A stretch of 64,000 nucleotides of DNA from Notamacropus eugenii (GCF_028372415.1 NC_092875.1:31328812-31392811), one strand, 5' to 3'; positions 1-10,184 are shown, numbered from the stretch's first letter. Notes: a model not told the origin generated them from the sequence alone. Program-made: numbers and translations.

Positions 1-110
1 ACCTTACATAGCACTCCCTCACTCAAATCAGAGTCAACAGCAAGTCACAGCATCATCTCTCTCTGATGTCTTGGTCCTCTTGGATAACGAAGGACAAACA
101 CAACAACAAC
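1..110 (+). mobile_element. LINE 3' tail (same family as 59825-60725), entering from the left edge
   Basis: The segment ends in the phrase 'ttggtcctct..gataacgaaggacaaa' followed by an ACA/AAC-rich tail. The same phrase, reverse-complemented ('caaagaggacca'), begins the minus-strand copies at 6956 and 59825; the latter runs back into a reverse-transcriptase ORF. This is therefore the 3' end of a 5'-truncated LINE on the plus strand. The clade is not certain. Confidence 0.6.
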
Positions 111-647
111 ATTGCCATCTACTGTTTGAGAGGTGAAATCTTCTCAGAGTCTAGCCAAAAGCTATAGCAAAGCTATAGCAAAGCTCAGCAGATCCCAGGC
201 TTAGGAGAATTTTTTTCCATTGAAACAGAGTGACATTACTTCAGAGTACAGTCAAACGATAGGTTCTATAGAGAGTTAGGCTTTCCCTTTTGCTTAAAAA
301 CAAAGCAAAAATGTAACACTACTTTGTCAGGGCAGAAGAAGACACAGCAAAGAAATATCCACTTCCAATAGGAAAGGCACAGACAAGGAATGGCTGTCTA
401 TCGGTGAACCGCAGTGGAGACTGTCCCTGGAGGATACCAAGGACATTAAGGATTGAAGTCTAGAATTATGTTTCCCTAGATATGTGTTCCCTACTTATGT
501 GCCTTCATTTAGTGGTTTTTTTTTTTAAAGTTTGTGTCCACTCTCCCTGAAGGACACAGTACGCATCAGTGGGGCAGTGTGCCACAAGCTTATAGGTCAA
601 ATGTTTTAATTATAATAGTTGCAGAAATCATGAGGAAAAGGAAGTAA
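111..647. other. no recognisable repeat or gene
   Basis: A mixed-composition stretch with no recognisable SINE/LINE hallmark, no long open frame and no splice-flanked exon candidate. It holds only a short T-run near 518. Confidence 0.5.
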
Positions 648-713
648 ACAAGCATTTATTAAATGCCTAATATGTACTAGGCACTCCACTAAGCACTTTA
701 ATTAGTCAATCAA

Positions 714-822
714 TAAACTTTTATCAAGTACCTACTATGTGCCAGGCACAAGCATTAGGGATACAAAAAGAGAAAGAACTCTCTGCCCTCAGAGAACTTA
801 TAATTTAATCTTACTTTATCTC
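714..822 (-). mobile_element. L2 3' end, antisense, inside the MIR
   Basis: It begins TCAATCAATAAAC, the reverse of the L2 terminal repeat, then reads ACCTACTATGTGCCAGGCAC, GGGATACAAA and TGCCCTCAGAGAACTTA. This is the antisense of the 'gagggcagggactg...cacatagtaggcacttaataaatg' L2 terminus. Confidence 0.65.
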
Positions 823-863
823 TTGTCTATTATCTCAGTTGATTCTTATAATAACCCTGTGAG

Positions 864-1098
864 GTCAGTCATTTTCAGTTGTGTCCAACTCTTCATGGCT
901 CTCTTTGGGTTTTTTTCTTCACAAAGATATTGGAGTGTTTTGCCATCTTCTCCTCCAGTTTCTTTTACAGATGAGGAAACTGAGGCAAACAGAGTCAAAT
1001 GACCTGTCCAGGGTCACAGAGTTAGCAAGTGTCTGAGGGCAAGTTTGAACTCATGAAGGTGAGTCTTCCTGACACCAAGCCCAGCACTTGGAATAGAT
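864..1098 (-). mobile_element. Mar-1 CORE-SINE, left partner of a head-to-head pair
   Basis: Read in reverse, the 3' tail is BovB/RTE-like (CATTTTCAGTTGTGTCC at the left edge), followed by ACAGATGAGGAAACTGAGG, the AGGGTCACAGAGTTAGC box and TGAACTCATG. The last 20 or so bases of the 5' head are missing at the junction with the next copy. Confidence 0.85.
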
Positions 1099-1311
1099 AA
1101 ATCTCTGGCCCTGGATTCAGGAAGACCTGAGTTCAAATACAGCATCAGACACTTACTAGCTTTGTGACCCTGGGCAAGTAAGTCACTTCACCCTGTTTGC
1201 CTCAGTTTTCTCATTTGTCAAATGAGCTGGAGAAATAAATGGCAAAACACTCCAGTAGCTCTGCCAAGAAAACCCCAAAAGAGTCAACCATGACTGAAAT
1301 ATCTCAACTAC
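1099..1311 (+). mobile_element. Mar-1 CORE-SINE, right partner of a head-to-head pair
   Basis: Sense order: CTGGCCCTGGATTCAGG, GACCTGAGTTCAAAT, TGTGACCCTGGGCAAG, TGAGCTGGAGAAA, CAAAACACTCCAGTA, AAGAAAACCCCAAA, AGAGTCAACCATGACTG. The tail abuts the right copy of an 11-bp duplication (AACCCTGTGAG at 853-863 and 1312-1322). Confidence 0.9.
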
Positions 1312-1505
1312 AACCCTGTGAGATAAGTGCTATTATTATCCCTGTTTTACAGATGAGGAAACTGAGATAGACAGAGATTGTGATTTGCCCAAAGTAAAGG
1401 AGCTAATAAATATCTAGGGTTGAATTTGAACTCAGGTCATCCTGACTCCAGGTCCAATGCTCTATGCAGCTGTTATTGCTAATCACCTTCAGCAGCAGCA
1501 GCATC

Positions 1506-1735
1506 TTTATAATGCCTTAAGGTCTGCAAAGTGCTTTATCAATATTACCTCAGTTTATTTTCACAACGACCTTTGGAAGCAAATGTTATTACTATCCCAA
1601 TTTATAGATGAGAAAATTAAGGCAGACAATCAAGTGACTTGCCCAGGGTCTCACAGCTAGCAAGTACCTGAGACCAGATTTGAATTTAGGTCTTCCTAAC
1701 TCCAGATCCAGCATTCTATCTGTGGCACCTTCTAA
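1506..1735 (-). mobile_element. MIR-type CORE-SINE
   Basis: Antisense MIR: GCAAAGTGCTTTATCAATATTACC, ATAGATGAGAAAATTAAGGC, GTGACTTGCCCAGGGTC, AGCTAGCAAGT and TTTAGGTCTTCCTAACTCC in the expected order. Confidence 0.85.
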
Positions 1736-1768
1736 CTGCTTAAAAAATTATTTAATTAATTATGTTTT

Positions 1769-1914
1769 GAGGTAGCTAGGTGGTACATGGACAAAGCACT
1801 AAACCTGAAGTCAGGAGGATCTGAGCTCTAATCTGGCTTCAGACACTTGCTGTGTGACCTAGGGCAAGTCACTTACCCTTATTTGCCTCCAAAAAAAAAA
1901 AAAGAAGAAGAAAA
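1769..1914 (+). mobile_element. tRNA-type SINE with a poly(A) tail
   Basis: It starts GAGGTAGCTAGGTGG, continues with GAAGTCAGGAGGATCTGAG and TGTGTGACCTAGGGCAAGTC, and ends after TTTGCCTCC in an A13 run instead of a Mar-1 BovB tail. An imperfect 13-bp duplication (TTAATTATGTTTT at 1756-1768, TTAATTCCGTTTT at 1915-1927) flanks it. The A-tail suggests L1 mobilisation. Confidence 0.75.
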
Positions 1915-2789
1915 TTAATTCCGTTTTCATTATTTTTACTTGGCCTTCTGTTTGGGGCATATCTGGTGAAGAGTCATCTGTATCATTTTGACTGCCATTT
2001 TGGAATAACATACACACCATTCGGGCATGACAATAGTTAGTAGTAGAATTATAAGTTTTTCCATTACAGGGTTAGCCCTAGGACCCTGAAATGAGTAGTA
2101 GCACTATGGCTGACCCATTTGGGAGCCACCAACCTCCAAGCATTAATGCAACTTGAAGGAATAAACCAATTCTAATTCAGAGAGGAAAGAAGGATCAGAT
2201 GTCATGCCCACGTGGCACACACATGCCCTACAATAGCAAAAGAAGATGATCAGGTGGGTAGGGTGAAGGGTCACAGGTTCAAGTGGTCCACTGCTGTTCT
2301 CCTAATATCAGGTGAAATTGGAGAAGCGTTTTAGCAATTAGGGGTACATCTTGTGGTGAAATGATTAGAGAACATGGACAAGATTCACACAGGATGGCTG
2401 AGCATGAATAGGGTGCTACATGTATCATTGGAGGGAACATTCAAATTGATGAGATGACTAACATTTGAACAATTCTTGGCGTATCTACCTTACCAAGGTT
2501 GCTGGTAAGCATCAAATAAGATATTATATGCCAAGTTCTTTCCAAACCTTAATCCTTCTTTGCCTTGATCTCCAAGTGGCTCCCCTCTGGCTTTAGCCTG
2601 AAATCACATAGTCTTTTGTCCCAACCTTCCTCCCCACAATGGTCACTGGACCCTGCTCACTGCAAGACAATCCTTTTATTTTTCCCTGATGGTCTCTATC
2701 CTACTCTTCCTATCAGCTGTTCCGAACCTTCTCTTCTCTCCTGAAAACCCCTTTGTTTCACCTCCTCCTCTCTCACAGCAGAGGAAGAA
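1915..2789. other. no recognisable repeat or gene
   Basis: No family hallmark is recognised. A short pyrimidine-rich section near 2560-2760 may be degraded LINE sequence. No exon-like frame is present. Confidence 0.45.
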
Positions 2790-2794
2790 AAAAA

Positions 2795-3060
2795 AAACAC
2801 AAGCATTTATTAAACACCTACTATGTGTCAGGTCCTGTGTTAAGTAAGCACTTTACAAATATTATCTTATTTGATCCTCACAACCACCCTGGGAGTACCT
2901 GGGAGGTGCTATTATTATCCTCATTTGACGGATGAGGAAACTGAAGTTCAGAGAGGTTTGTTTGTGTGTTTTTTTAAATGATTTTCCTAAGGTCACTCAA
3001 CTATTAAGTAGCTGAGGCTAGATTTGAACCTTGGTCTTTCAAACTCCAGGCCACCACTCT
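2795..3060 (-). mobile_element. MIR-type CORE-SINE
   Basis: Antisense MIR with AAGCATTTATTAAACACC, GTAAGCACTTTACAAATA, GATGAGGAAACTGAAG and GATTTGAACCTTGGTC. A short T-rich insertion lies at about 2955-2977. Confidence 0.85.
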
Positions 3061-3099
3061 GTGTATGATGAAACCCCTATCTGTAGAAAATCCTACCTC

Positions 3100-3960
3100 T
3101 TACTTTACTGACAAACTAGAAGCTATAGATTATAAGATCCTTTGTTGATCTAAACGCCTTCTTCTCTTGTGCTCAAGTTTCTAAAAGATGTTGGCTCTTG
3201 TGGCCAAGACCCAGAACTCTACTTGTGCCTTCTATTGCAATCTCTCTTACTTTTGGAAGCTTGCCCCATCAATCATTCCCTCTCTCTGTCATCTTCATCC
3301 CTTCCTTATCTCCTGGCTCCTCTAATCCCTTCAAACATGCTCAAGCAGCCCCTTGCCCTAAAAAATCTCTACCTTGACATTGTCATTCCCTCAAGTTGTT
3401 TTCTTAATAACTTTTCTCTCTTACCCTGTCAAACTCTCCCAAAGAATCATCTACTACTATTGTATCTGCTTTACCACCTCTCACTCATTTCTGAACCCTT
3501 TACAATATGGCCTTCAACCCCACCATTCTACCAAAACTTTTCTCTTCAAGGTAATCAACGATATTTTCAATGTTGAATCTTCTTATGGCATTTTCTCAGC
3601 CCTCTTTCTCCTGACCTTTTAGTAGCTTTTGACGCTGCTGATCACCCACTCAAGAACACAGTCTACCCTTGGCTTCTATCCTACTGTTTGTTCAACCATC
3701 TATATTTCTGTTCGCTCTTTCTCAATCTTTTTTGTTTGACTCATCCCTCACCTTTAACCCCCCTTAGTGTGGGAATCCCTTCACTGAGCTCTCTTCTCTC
3801 TATATAAATTTTCCCTTGAATATTTCATTTGCTTTCTTGAATCCATTTATCGTCTCCATGAATATGACTTTCAAATCTATATACCCATCCTGAATCCTTA
3901 TCCTAAACTCCAGTTCTAAATCACCAGTTACCTGAAAAAATGTCTTGTGGGCTTCTGAAA
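3100..3960 (+). mobile_element. L2 LINE fragment, ORF2 reverse-transcriptase region
   Basis: Pyrimidine-rich sense L2. It includes a degraded block that reads LVAFDAADH around 3622-3648, matching the L2 RT 'AFDTVDH' motif, and the following LSWL-like region. Decayed and 5'/3' truncated. The two open frames in it are relics, not genes. Confidence 0.75.
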
Positions 3961-4194
3961 ATTAATACATTCTAAGTTGAACTCATCATCTTCATCCCTA
4001 AACCTTCTCCTCTTCCCAAATTTCCCACATCTTTTTATTAGAATATGATTTTTTTCCCTGTCTAACAGAGTAGTTAACTGGGCATATGGTCTGATAATCT
4101 GTGCCAATCCCTTATCCTTTGCATGCTGTCAAGGATAACTCAGGGTTCAGCTCTGGAGAAAGTTTAACCTCTATGTGGGAGATGTAGTCTCTGA

Positions 4195-4760
4195 ATTCAC
4201 ATTATTAATTCATTAGCACTATGGAGAACTGGGAAAGGCTTCTTGTGGAAGGCAAGATTTACCTGAACATTAGGAGGGTGAGATGAGGAAAAAGAGCATT
4301 CCAGGCATGGGAACCACTAGTGAAGATGCCCAGAGTCTGGAGATTTAATGTCCTGTTCAAGGAACAGCTAGGAAGTCATTGTCATAGCATCATAGAATAC
4401 TCAGAGGTGAATAAGGTAGAAGAAGACAGAAAAGGGATGGGAGAAGAAAGCTGTGAAGAGTTTTAAAAGTCAAACAGAGGATTGTGTACTTGATCCTGGA
4501 GGTAATAGGGAATCACTGGAATTTACTGAACATGGAGGTGACATAGTCAGAACTATACATTAGGAGAATCACTTTGATAGCTGAGTGGAGTATGAGATAT
4601 GAGAGGGAAAGTTGTGGCAGACAGACCCACTAGCACACTATCGCAATAGCCCTGGCATGAAGTCATAGGACCTACACCAAGGTGGTGTCAGTTTCAGTGG
4701 AGAGAAGGGATCCTATCTGAAAGACATTTTGAAATAAAATCAATAGGACTTGACAACAAC
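4195..4760 (-). mobile_element. L2 LINE, ORF2 C-terminus and 3' region, antisense
   Basis: Shows the familiar antisense L2 phrases: GAGCATTCCAGGCATGG, GATGCCCAGAGTCTGGAGAT, CAAACAGAGGATTGTG, TTGATCCTGGAGGTAATAGG, GAGGTGACATAGTCAGA, GAATCACTTTGATAGCTGA, and the 'caatagcc' block near 4643. It ends near CTTGACAACAAC. Confidence 0.85.
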
Positions 4761-5450
4761 AAAGTTCTGCTGAGGAATACCTAAAATGCACAGCATAATT
4801 CCTGGGCTATTTTTCCTCTTCATGTAGTTCTCTTCTGCCTTTCTTTCTCCACTCTAATCCCACTCTGCTCCCTCTATACAAAGCAGCCAGATTTTGGTTA
4901 AACGTAGAGAAAAAAAGGTTCAACCAGTGATGAGACTTGGCAGCCAAATGGGAGACACCATGACCAAGATGAGCAGACTTGGATGGACAGGGACATAGGG
5001 CATTCTTCATGGCCACTAGAAGTTGGAACTAGAAGTTCCAAGGACAGAAATAACAAGTGACATGCTTCTCCTTCAGGACCTACCACTGAATTCAATCCCC
5101 TCATCCACAAGTGATGACTTTTCTGCAGCAAAAACAAATTGGAGGTACCTGACAACAAAAGAGCATAAAGACACAAGAACTTATGTCTATGTCCTCTGAG
5201 CTGCTGTGCTGGAGCTGAAATCTTGGCTTCAGGATGAAGGTTCATATGGGGGGCAAACATGAGTTTTGAACAATGCTTTCTTGTCTACTTTCAGGTGAGA
5301 TATAGGGACCAAGCAAAAAGAAACTCTGCATTCCTTATAACTCATGGGTTCTGAGAGGCCACTTTACTAACTGAAAACTACTCAAATCTGGAAGAGGTTG
5401 TAAGGGTGATAGCCCAGCAATAAGTCAAAATGATGATGACATTAATAATG
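4761..5450. other. no recognisable repeat or gene
   Basis: Apparently single-copy sequence. Open frames of 69-120 codons on the minus strand show no recognisable domain and no sign of codon bias. Confidence 0.45.
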
Positions 5451-5459
5451 AAAATCATT

Positions 5460-5700
5460 ATAGCCAGCATTTATATAACACAATAAACAATACTGATGTC
5501 CTATATGTTATTATGCATTATTTATTAATTTTATTATTCATTATTATTAATATTGACTTTATCGAGTCTATGCCAAGAGTTAAACACCATATACAATATT
5601 TTTTTATCCATTCCTATGAAGAGTTGACTCCATTATGCCAAAGTCATATGACTAAGATTCAGTGAAATACAGCAAATTTAGGGAAGAGATGGGATTGGCA
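5460..5700 (-). mobile_element. degenerate MIR with an AT-rich expansion
   Basis: It begins ATAGCCAGCATTTATATAAC like an antisense MIR, then runs into about 100 bp of ATT/TTA-rich sequence. Weak MIR-like matches follow (AAAGTCATATGACTAAG). Low certainty. Confidence 0.4.
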
Positions 5701-5944
5701 GATTGAGGACTCAAGAATTGATTCTAATTGGGTAAATCTATACTAACCCACACCTCTTGGACTAACATGAGGCAAGGGAAAGAGAAAGGGCATCCATTCT
5801 CTGAGTACTATAGAGGGCTTAGCATTTATCACTTGTTTTCACTTGCCAGGCTGGAGTGAAATGAGCAACATTGTGAGAGTGGGACTCTCAGAGTCTAAGT
5901 CTTTCCATTCAACAGGATCAGGTGAGGGGCTAATGATGCCACCC

Positions 5945-6020
5945 AGTGTTTTATTAGTATCTCCAGTACCTAGAGAAATATTTGGCACATAGAAAACAGT
6001 TAAAAATATTTGTTTCATTT
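5945..6020 (+). mobile_element. L2/MIR 3' terminus fragment
   Basis: TATCTCCAGTACCTAGAG and TTTGGCACATAGAAAACAGT resemble 'ccagtgcctagcacagtg..tggcacatagtaggc'. Only the end is preserved. Confidence 0.45.
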
Positions 6021-6064
6021 AATTGTAAAGAAGATAATGGATATTTAGCCATTTATGCTATAAG

Positions 6065-6180
6065 AGGCAATTTGGCATAGCAGACAGACAGCATCTTTGG
6101 GAGTCAGAAAGACAAGGGTTCAGGATCTTCCTCTGAGACATACTGACTGTTTAATCCTAGACATGTCACTAAAGTTTTCA
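6065..6180 (+). mobile_element. MIR-type CORE-SINE, 5' part
   Basis: Sense head: TTGGCATAGCAGACAGACAG, GGGAGTCAGAAAGAC and a degraded B-box/CORE segment ending at ACATGTCACTAAAG. Confidence 0.55.
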
Positions 6181-6319
6181 GTGGTCTAGGCTACTCTAAG
6201 AAGATTAGTTAAAGAGAACATGATGACCTGCATTACAAGAAGAAATCTGCTTACCCAGGAGTTTCCCATGGCAATAAAATCAGAAGTCTAGCCTCTTTTC
6301 CTTGTGAAGAAGATATAAC

Positions 6320-6595
6320 ACTAGGGTCGAGGCAACTAAGTGGGGTAATGACTAGAATGCTGTCCTGGAGTTAGGCAGACCTGAGTTCAAATTTTGCCTC
6401 AGATACTTACTAGCTGTATGATGTTGGGCAACTCACTTAACTTGTCTGCCTCAGTTTTCTGAACTGTGAAATGAAGATAATAGTAGCACCTACCTCCCAG
6501 GGTTGTTAAGAGGATCAAATGAGAAAATGTTTGTAAAATCCTTAGCACAGTATCTGGAAAGTGCTATATAAATGCTTACTGCTTCTACATACTGA
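6320..6595 (+). mobile_element. MIR-type CORE-SINE, nearly full length
   Basis: Sense order: GAGTTAGGCAGACCTGAGTT, TACTTACTAGCTGTATGATG, CTGCCTCAGTTTTCTGAAC, CACCTACCTCCCAGGGTTG, AGAGGATCAAATGAGA, AAGTGCTATATAAATGC. Confidence 0.9.
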
Positions 6596-6599
6596 TTTC

Positions 6600-6955
6600 A
6601 GCGAGTTTGCAGTCGGGTAGGATAGATGATAAAATGACCACTTTCACTTATTATAGTGTCTAGAAAGCCTGCAGATAGGGATCAGCAATGGACAAAAGGT
6701 GTTATATGAGAACCAGCCTAGCTAAATTCAGAGAAGTTTATCTTCAAATGGCCGGAGATAAACTTTTAAAATATTAATTAATTAATATTTTCCATTTTTT
6801 AATATTTACCATGGAAAACCATGAAACATACCTGTATGGTCTATGTATGATGTTGGAGGTAGGGGCAGAGAAAGGGTTATAATCTTTTTTTTTGCACTCT
6901 ATGATCTATGAAGTAACTTTTAATTTGTTTTCCCACCTCAACCTGATGGTTTTGT
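6600..6955. other. AT-rich spacer, nothing recognised
   Basis: Contains an AATTAATTAATATT-rich patch near 6770-6810 and no identifiable element. Confidence 0.45.
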
Positions 6956-7490
6956 TGTCTGTATTTTGCTTTCAAAGAGGACCAATGACTTCGTGGAGTG
7001 TTGTCTTGAGGTGAATTAGCTTAAAGTGAAGCAGAGTTGCCCAAACTCATCAACCTCACTCTTTCTTTGAGTCATCGAGGTCCAGTGACTAAACACAAGT
7101 CGAGTGATGGTCTAGGACACATCAGATTACCTCGGACTCTTTGATGTCTGACCAAACCGTAAGTTCTTCGTAGCATCTACTTCATCCACCTTCATGGCTG
7201 TTGGAACAAATTGTTCTGATTTGCCCATGACACTAGGCAAATTCTTCACATGCTTAGGGTAGATACCCCCATATCACTCTCAACTCACTGACAGGTTTGA
7301 GGCCCATCCATCAGTTACCCTCAACATGGTTTAGCCCATCTACTGAGATGACTTATGGGGATGTGGCCACTGTACATACTACAGCTTCTTGGAGTCACAG
7401 GTGAGAACTGGGTGACAGGTATACACCAAAGGTAGATAAGCAGCCCTGAAAAGGAGCTTGGCAAGACCCTAGATTGAAGGTGCTTGTTCC
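6956..7490 (-). mobile_element. LINE 3'UTR/tail, antisense (same family as 59825-60725)
   Basis: It opens with TTTCAAAGAGGACCAATGAC, the reverse of the 'ggtcctctttgaraacgaagga' tail. About 500 bp of moderately diverged 3'UTR follows, including AACAAATTGTTCTGATTTGC and GGAGTCACAGGTGAGA, which I know as a high-copy marsupial sequence. No frame survives. Confidence 0.6.
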
Positions 7491-7499
7491 CCCATACAC

Positions 7500-7590
7500 C
7501 TCAGGGTTATTGTAAGGCACATGTAAAGGAAGACATTTTGTAAGTCATAAATCATTATATGAATGTTAGTTGCTGCTACCTCTACTATTA
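7500..7590 (+). mobile_element. MIR 3' end fragment
   Basis: CACCTCAGGGTTATTGTAAG, followed by CATTATATGAATGTTAGTTG, is the sense end of a MIR. Confidence 0.55.
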
Positions 7591-8055
7591 AATATCTAGA
7601 ACAGCTTATTGTCTAGCTTACTTTCTAATATTTGAAAGCCTGGTAACTAAATGTGTTTGACAAAATTAATGTATTCTAACTCATTCACAGTCTAGTGTGC
7701 TACAGTAAAAATCTCTATGGCTTTAAAAGCAGAAGATTTGGACTGAAGTTCAAGGTTCACCACTGGGTGCATCTGGCACAGATATAGTGCAACTGGTTCA
7801 AAATGATCTTAAGATAATATATTCCTCTAGGGCAGACACTGAATCTCCTGCTTCTTTAAAACATTTCCTCCGGGTCCTTTTCCCACATACACCTGGACGG
7901 CTAAGAGGTGCACACGGACTATTTGGTAATATCCACTGACTGACTAATGTCTTCACTGTCTCCTTTCACACAAAATTGAAGAGTTCTTTGTTTCAAATAA
8001 GGCACAGGGTAGTAATTGCATTTTCTGAATTAAAAAAAATCTATATTCTCATAGA
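7591..8055. other. no clear repeat or gene
   Basis: Only a faint sense-MIR trace (about 7720-7800: AAGCAGAAGATTTGGACTG). No gene-like frame. Confidence 0.4.
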
Positions 8056-8057
8056 CT

Positions 8058-8330
8058 AGAATGTTTGAGTTGGAGTGGGCCTTAGAACCAAGAATGTCAG
8101 AGCTGGGAGGGATTTTAGAACAGAGAATGTCAGAGGTGGAAGAAGCCTTGAAACAAAGATTGTCAAAGCTGGGAAGGGCATTAGGACATGGACTGTCAAG
8201 GGAGGGAAGGGGTCTTAGAACAAGGAGTCACCACAGAGAGGGGTTAGAACACAGAATGTCATAGCTGGGAAAGAACACAGAACGTGCAACATTAGAACTG
8301 GGAGGAGCTTTAGAACATGGAAGGTTGATT
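8058..8330 (+). repeat. 33-bp minisatellite
   Basis: Tandem units of 33 bp, such as AGAATGTCAGAGCTGGGAGG plus GATTTTAGAACAG. The first four or so units keep exact length; later ones are 26-40 bp and diverge. The unit resembles the head of MIR3 ('agaatgtcagagctgga'). Because 33 is a multiple of 3, one frame stays open for 67 codons with an RMSELGGILEQ-like period. This is not evidence of a gene. Confidence 0.75.
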
Positions 8331-8598
8331 TGGGATAGACTGTGTTAGGATATAGGAGAACAGTTTTTGATGGCAGAAATAAAGTCTTCATTGCTTGACT
8401 ACTTGAGCTCCTGAGAACAGAGAGTCTGGACAGTTATTTCTCCAAAAGGGAAGGGAAAGTGAACATCTCCAAAAGGGTAAGAAGTGAGCAAGGGCTTTGT
8501 ACAGAGTTCCCGCACAGTGGGAGTTGGACAGTAAGCAAAAGAGGGAGAGACAAGGAGAGGGGACACAGACTGGAGAATGGGCCTAGAAGGGCACAGAA

Positions 8599-8601
<3 letters not shown>

Positions 8602-8631
<30 letters not shown>
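8602..8631 (+). repeat. (GA)n microsatellite
   Basis: Perfect AG dinucleotide run of about 15 units. Confidence 0.95.
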
Positions 8632-8633
<2 letters not shown>

Positions 8634-8639
8634 GTGTTT

Positions 8640-8960
8640 GAACAGATTGACTCTGATGAACTTTTCCCTCCTAATGTACTCCCCTCCTCATCTTGGCCTG
8701 GTCAAATCCCTGGTTTACTTCCAAGCTTAGTTTATTTTCTGCTTTATATGGGAGACCTTCCTTGATCCCTCCATTTGTTAATGACCTCCCCCTCCTCAAA
8801 TTACCTAGGGAATCGTTTTCCTGCTTATACTTTGCCTACCTCCCATACGTGCTTGTCTACTTTAACAAAATGTATACTCCTTTTGGGCTGCGATTATTTC
8901 ACACTTGTCTTTGGTATCCAGTGGGTGCTTAATATATGCTTATTGCTTGACTGGAGACAG
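8640..8960 (+). mobile_element. L2 3' end
   Basis: Sense L2 terminus: GACCTTCCTTGATCCCTCC, CTCAAATTACCT, AATGTATACTCCTTTTGGGC and GTGGGTGCTTAATATATGC. It matches the coding end, short 3'UTR and '..taaatgcttgttgattga' terminus. Confidence 0.8.
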
Positions 8961-9011
8961 GAAATGTCAGATCACCATTAAGGGCTGTCACACAATAGAG
9001 GAATTGCTGAT

Positions 9012-9095
9012 ATTGTTGTTCAGTCATTTCAGCCTTTGTGGCCCCATTTTGAGTTTTATTGGCAAAGGTTTGCCATTTTCTTTGCCAGCAAAAGA
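9012..9095 (-). mobile_element. Mar-1 fragment (BovB-like tail only)
   Basis: GTTGTTCAGTCATTTCAGCC, CCCCATTTTGAGTTTT, GCAAAGGTTTGCCATTTTC. The CORE part is absent. Confidence 0.75.
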
Positions 9096-9099
9096 AGGG

Positions 9100-9330
9100 T
9101 TAGCTGTATTCCACTTGGCCCCAGATTACAGAACAAAGATTAACAGTTGGGAATTTCAAAAAAAAAATAGAAACCTAGGCTTGATATATATAAAATTAAA
9201 AAAAAAATCTATCACTTAGGACTAACCCAAAATGGAATGGTCATCCCCAAGAGGCAGTGGGCCTTGGAGGAGGTCTTCAAGCAAAAGTTGAAAGAACTCT
9301 TGTCAGAAAAGCTGTAGAGATTCTTCCTAG
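9100..9330 (+). mobile_element. L3/CR1 fragment
   Basis: CCACTTGGCCCCAGATTACA, AAATGGAATGGTCATCCCC and GGAGGTCTTCAAGCAAAAG match the conserved end of the CR1/L3 ORF2 ('gtggaatgggctgcc..ggaggtcttcaagcag'). Confidence 0.6.
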
Positions 9331-9476
9331 CCAGGTACTTGTTGTCTGGGGACATCCCTCCCAACTGTGAGATCTTGGGGTTCTCTGATGTCTGCCTTAG
9401 TCGGAGGTGAGAGAAACATTAGGCTGCTTCTTAAAATGGTAAGAGAAATCATCTTAGAACTTTCTGTATCTATATT

Positions 9477-9718
9477 TGTTGTTGAGTTGTTTCAGTCCTG
9501 TCTGACTCTCTATGATCCCATTTGGAATTTTCTTGGAGTAGTTTGCCATTTCCTTCTCCAGCTCATTTTCCAGATGATGAAACTGAGGCAAATAGGGTGA
9601 AGTGACTTACCCAGGGTCATACAACTAGTAAGTGTCTGAGGCTGAATTTGAACTCAGAAACATAAAACTTCCTGATTCCAAAGCTTAATACTCTATCCAC
9701 GTGCCACCTGGCTACCCA
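9477..9718 (-). mobile_element. Mar-1 CORE-SINE, full length
   Basis: Antisense from GTTGTTGAGTTGTTTCAG through TTTGCCATTTCCTTCTCCAG, GATGAAACTGAGGCAAAT, CAGGGTCATACAACTAGTAA to GTGCCACCTGGCTACCC. An imperfect 11-bp duplication, TATCTATATTT (9467-9477) and TATCTGTATTT (9719-9729), flanks it. Confidence 0.9.
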
Positions 9719-9744
9719 TATCTGTATTTATCCACACCTACAGC

Positions 9745-9830
9745 ATCTTAGAATTCTATAGCTGAAAGGGGACCTATGAGGTCATCTAGTCCTGCCTTTT
9801 ATATCAGAGGAGAAGATAGTGGGGGTGAGG
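9745..9830 (-). mobile_element. MIR3-type SINE fragment
   Basis: TTAGAATTCTATAGCTGAAA, then GGACCTATGAGGTCATCTAG, is the antisense end of the marsupial MIR3 type. Confidence 0.65.
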
Positions 9831-10109
9831 ATGGAGGTGGGGGAAAGGATTCTGATCAGGTCCAGGTACGAGGGACTGTCTAGTTTATGGGTGGTTTCTC
9901 CTGCGTCCTGTGGGCAAGATGTTGTTGCACAGTTATATTGTCTTCTAGGAGGAAGGGAGGTGAGTCTGCAAAGCATGAGCCTGTGTTTCTTCAGTTGGCA
10001 TAGTAATCTATTTCCCTTAAAGGGGCAATGTTAACCTTTTCTTAATTGTTTATATTTGAGTGAGCAGAGGATCCCGAGGGCCTCACAGTCTAGGTACTGG
10101 ACCTCAGAA

Positions 10110-10184
10110 TTTTATAACTCTTAATCTTTATGAAAGCACTTTATAAACATGGACTAATTAATCTTCATATGCCTCCTGAGGGGT
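10110..10184 (-). mobile_element. MIR fragment
   Basis: AAAGCACTTTATAAACATGG and TAATTAATCTTCATATGCC resemble the antisense MIR start ('gcgctttacaaatattatctc..atcctcac'). Confidence 0.45.

Larger units (their letters stand above)
648..1465 (-). mobile_element. MIR-type CORE-SINE, split by three later insertions
   Basis: Antisense MIR blocks occur at about 648-712 (AAGCATTTATTAAATG start), 823-863 (TTCTTATAATAACCCTGTGAG) and 1312-1465 (ACAGATGAGGAAACTGAG, then TTGAACTCAGG and TGACTCCAGG). The pieces are colinear with one MIR. They are separated by an L2 tail (714-822) and by a Mar-1 pair (864-1311). Confidence 0.8.

Noticed and set aside
8061-8264. 67-codon frame with an 11-residue periodic peptide
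   Set aside because: A 33-bp minisatellite; the frame stays open because 33 is a multiple of three.
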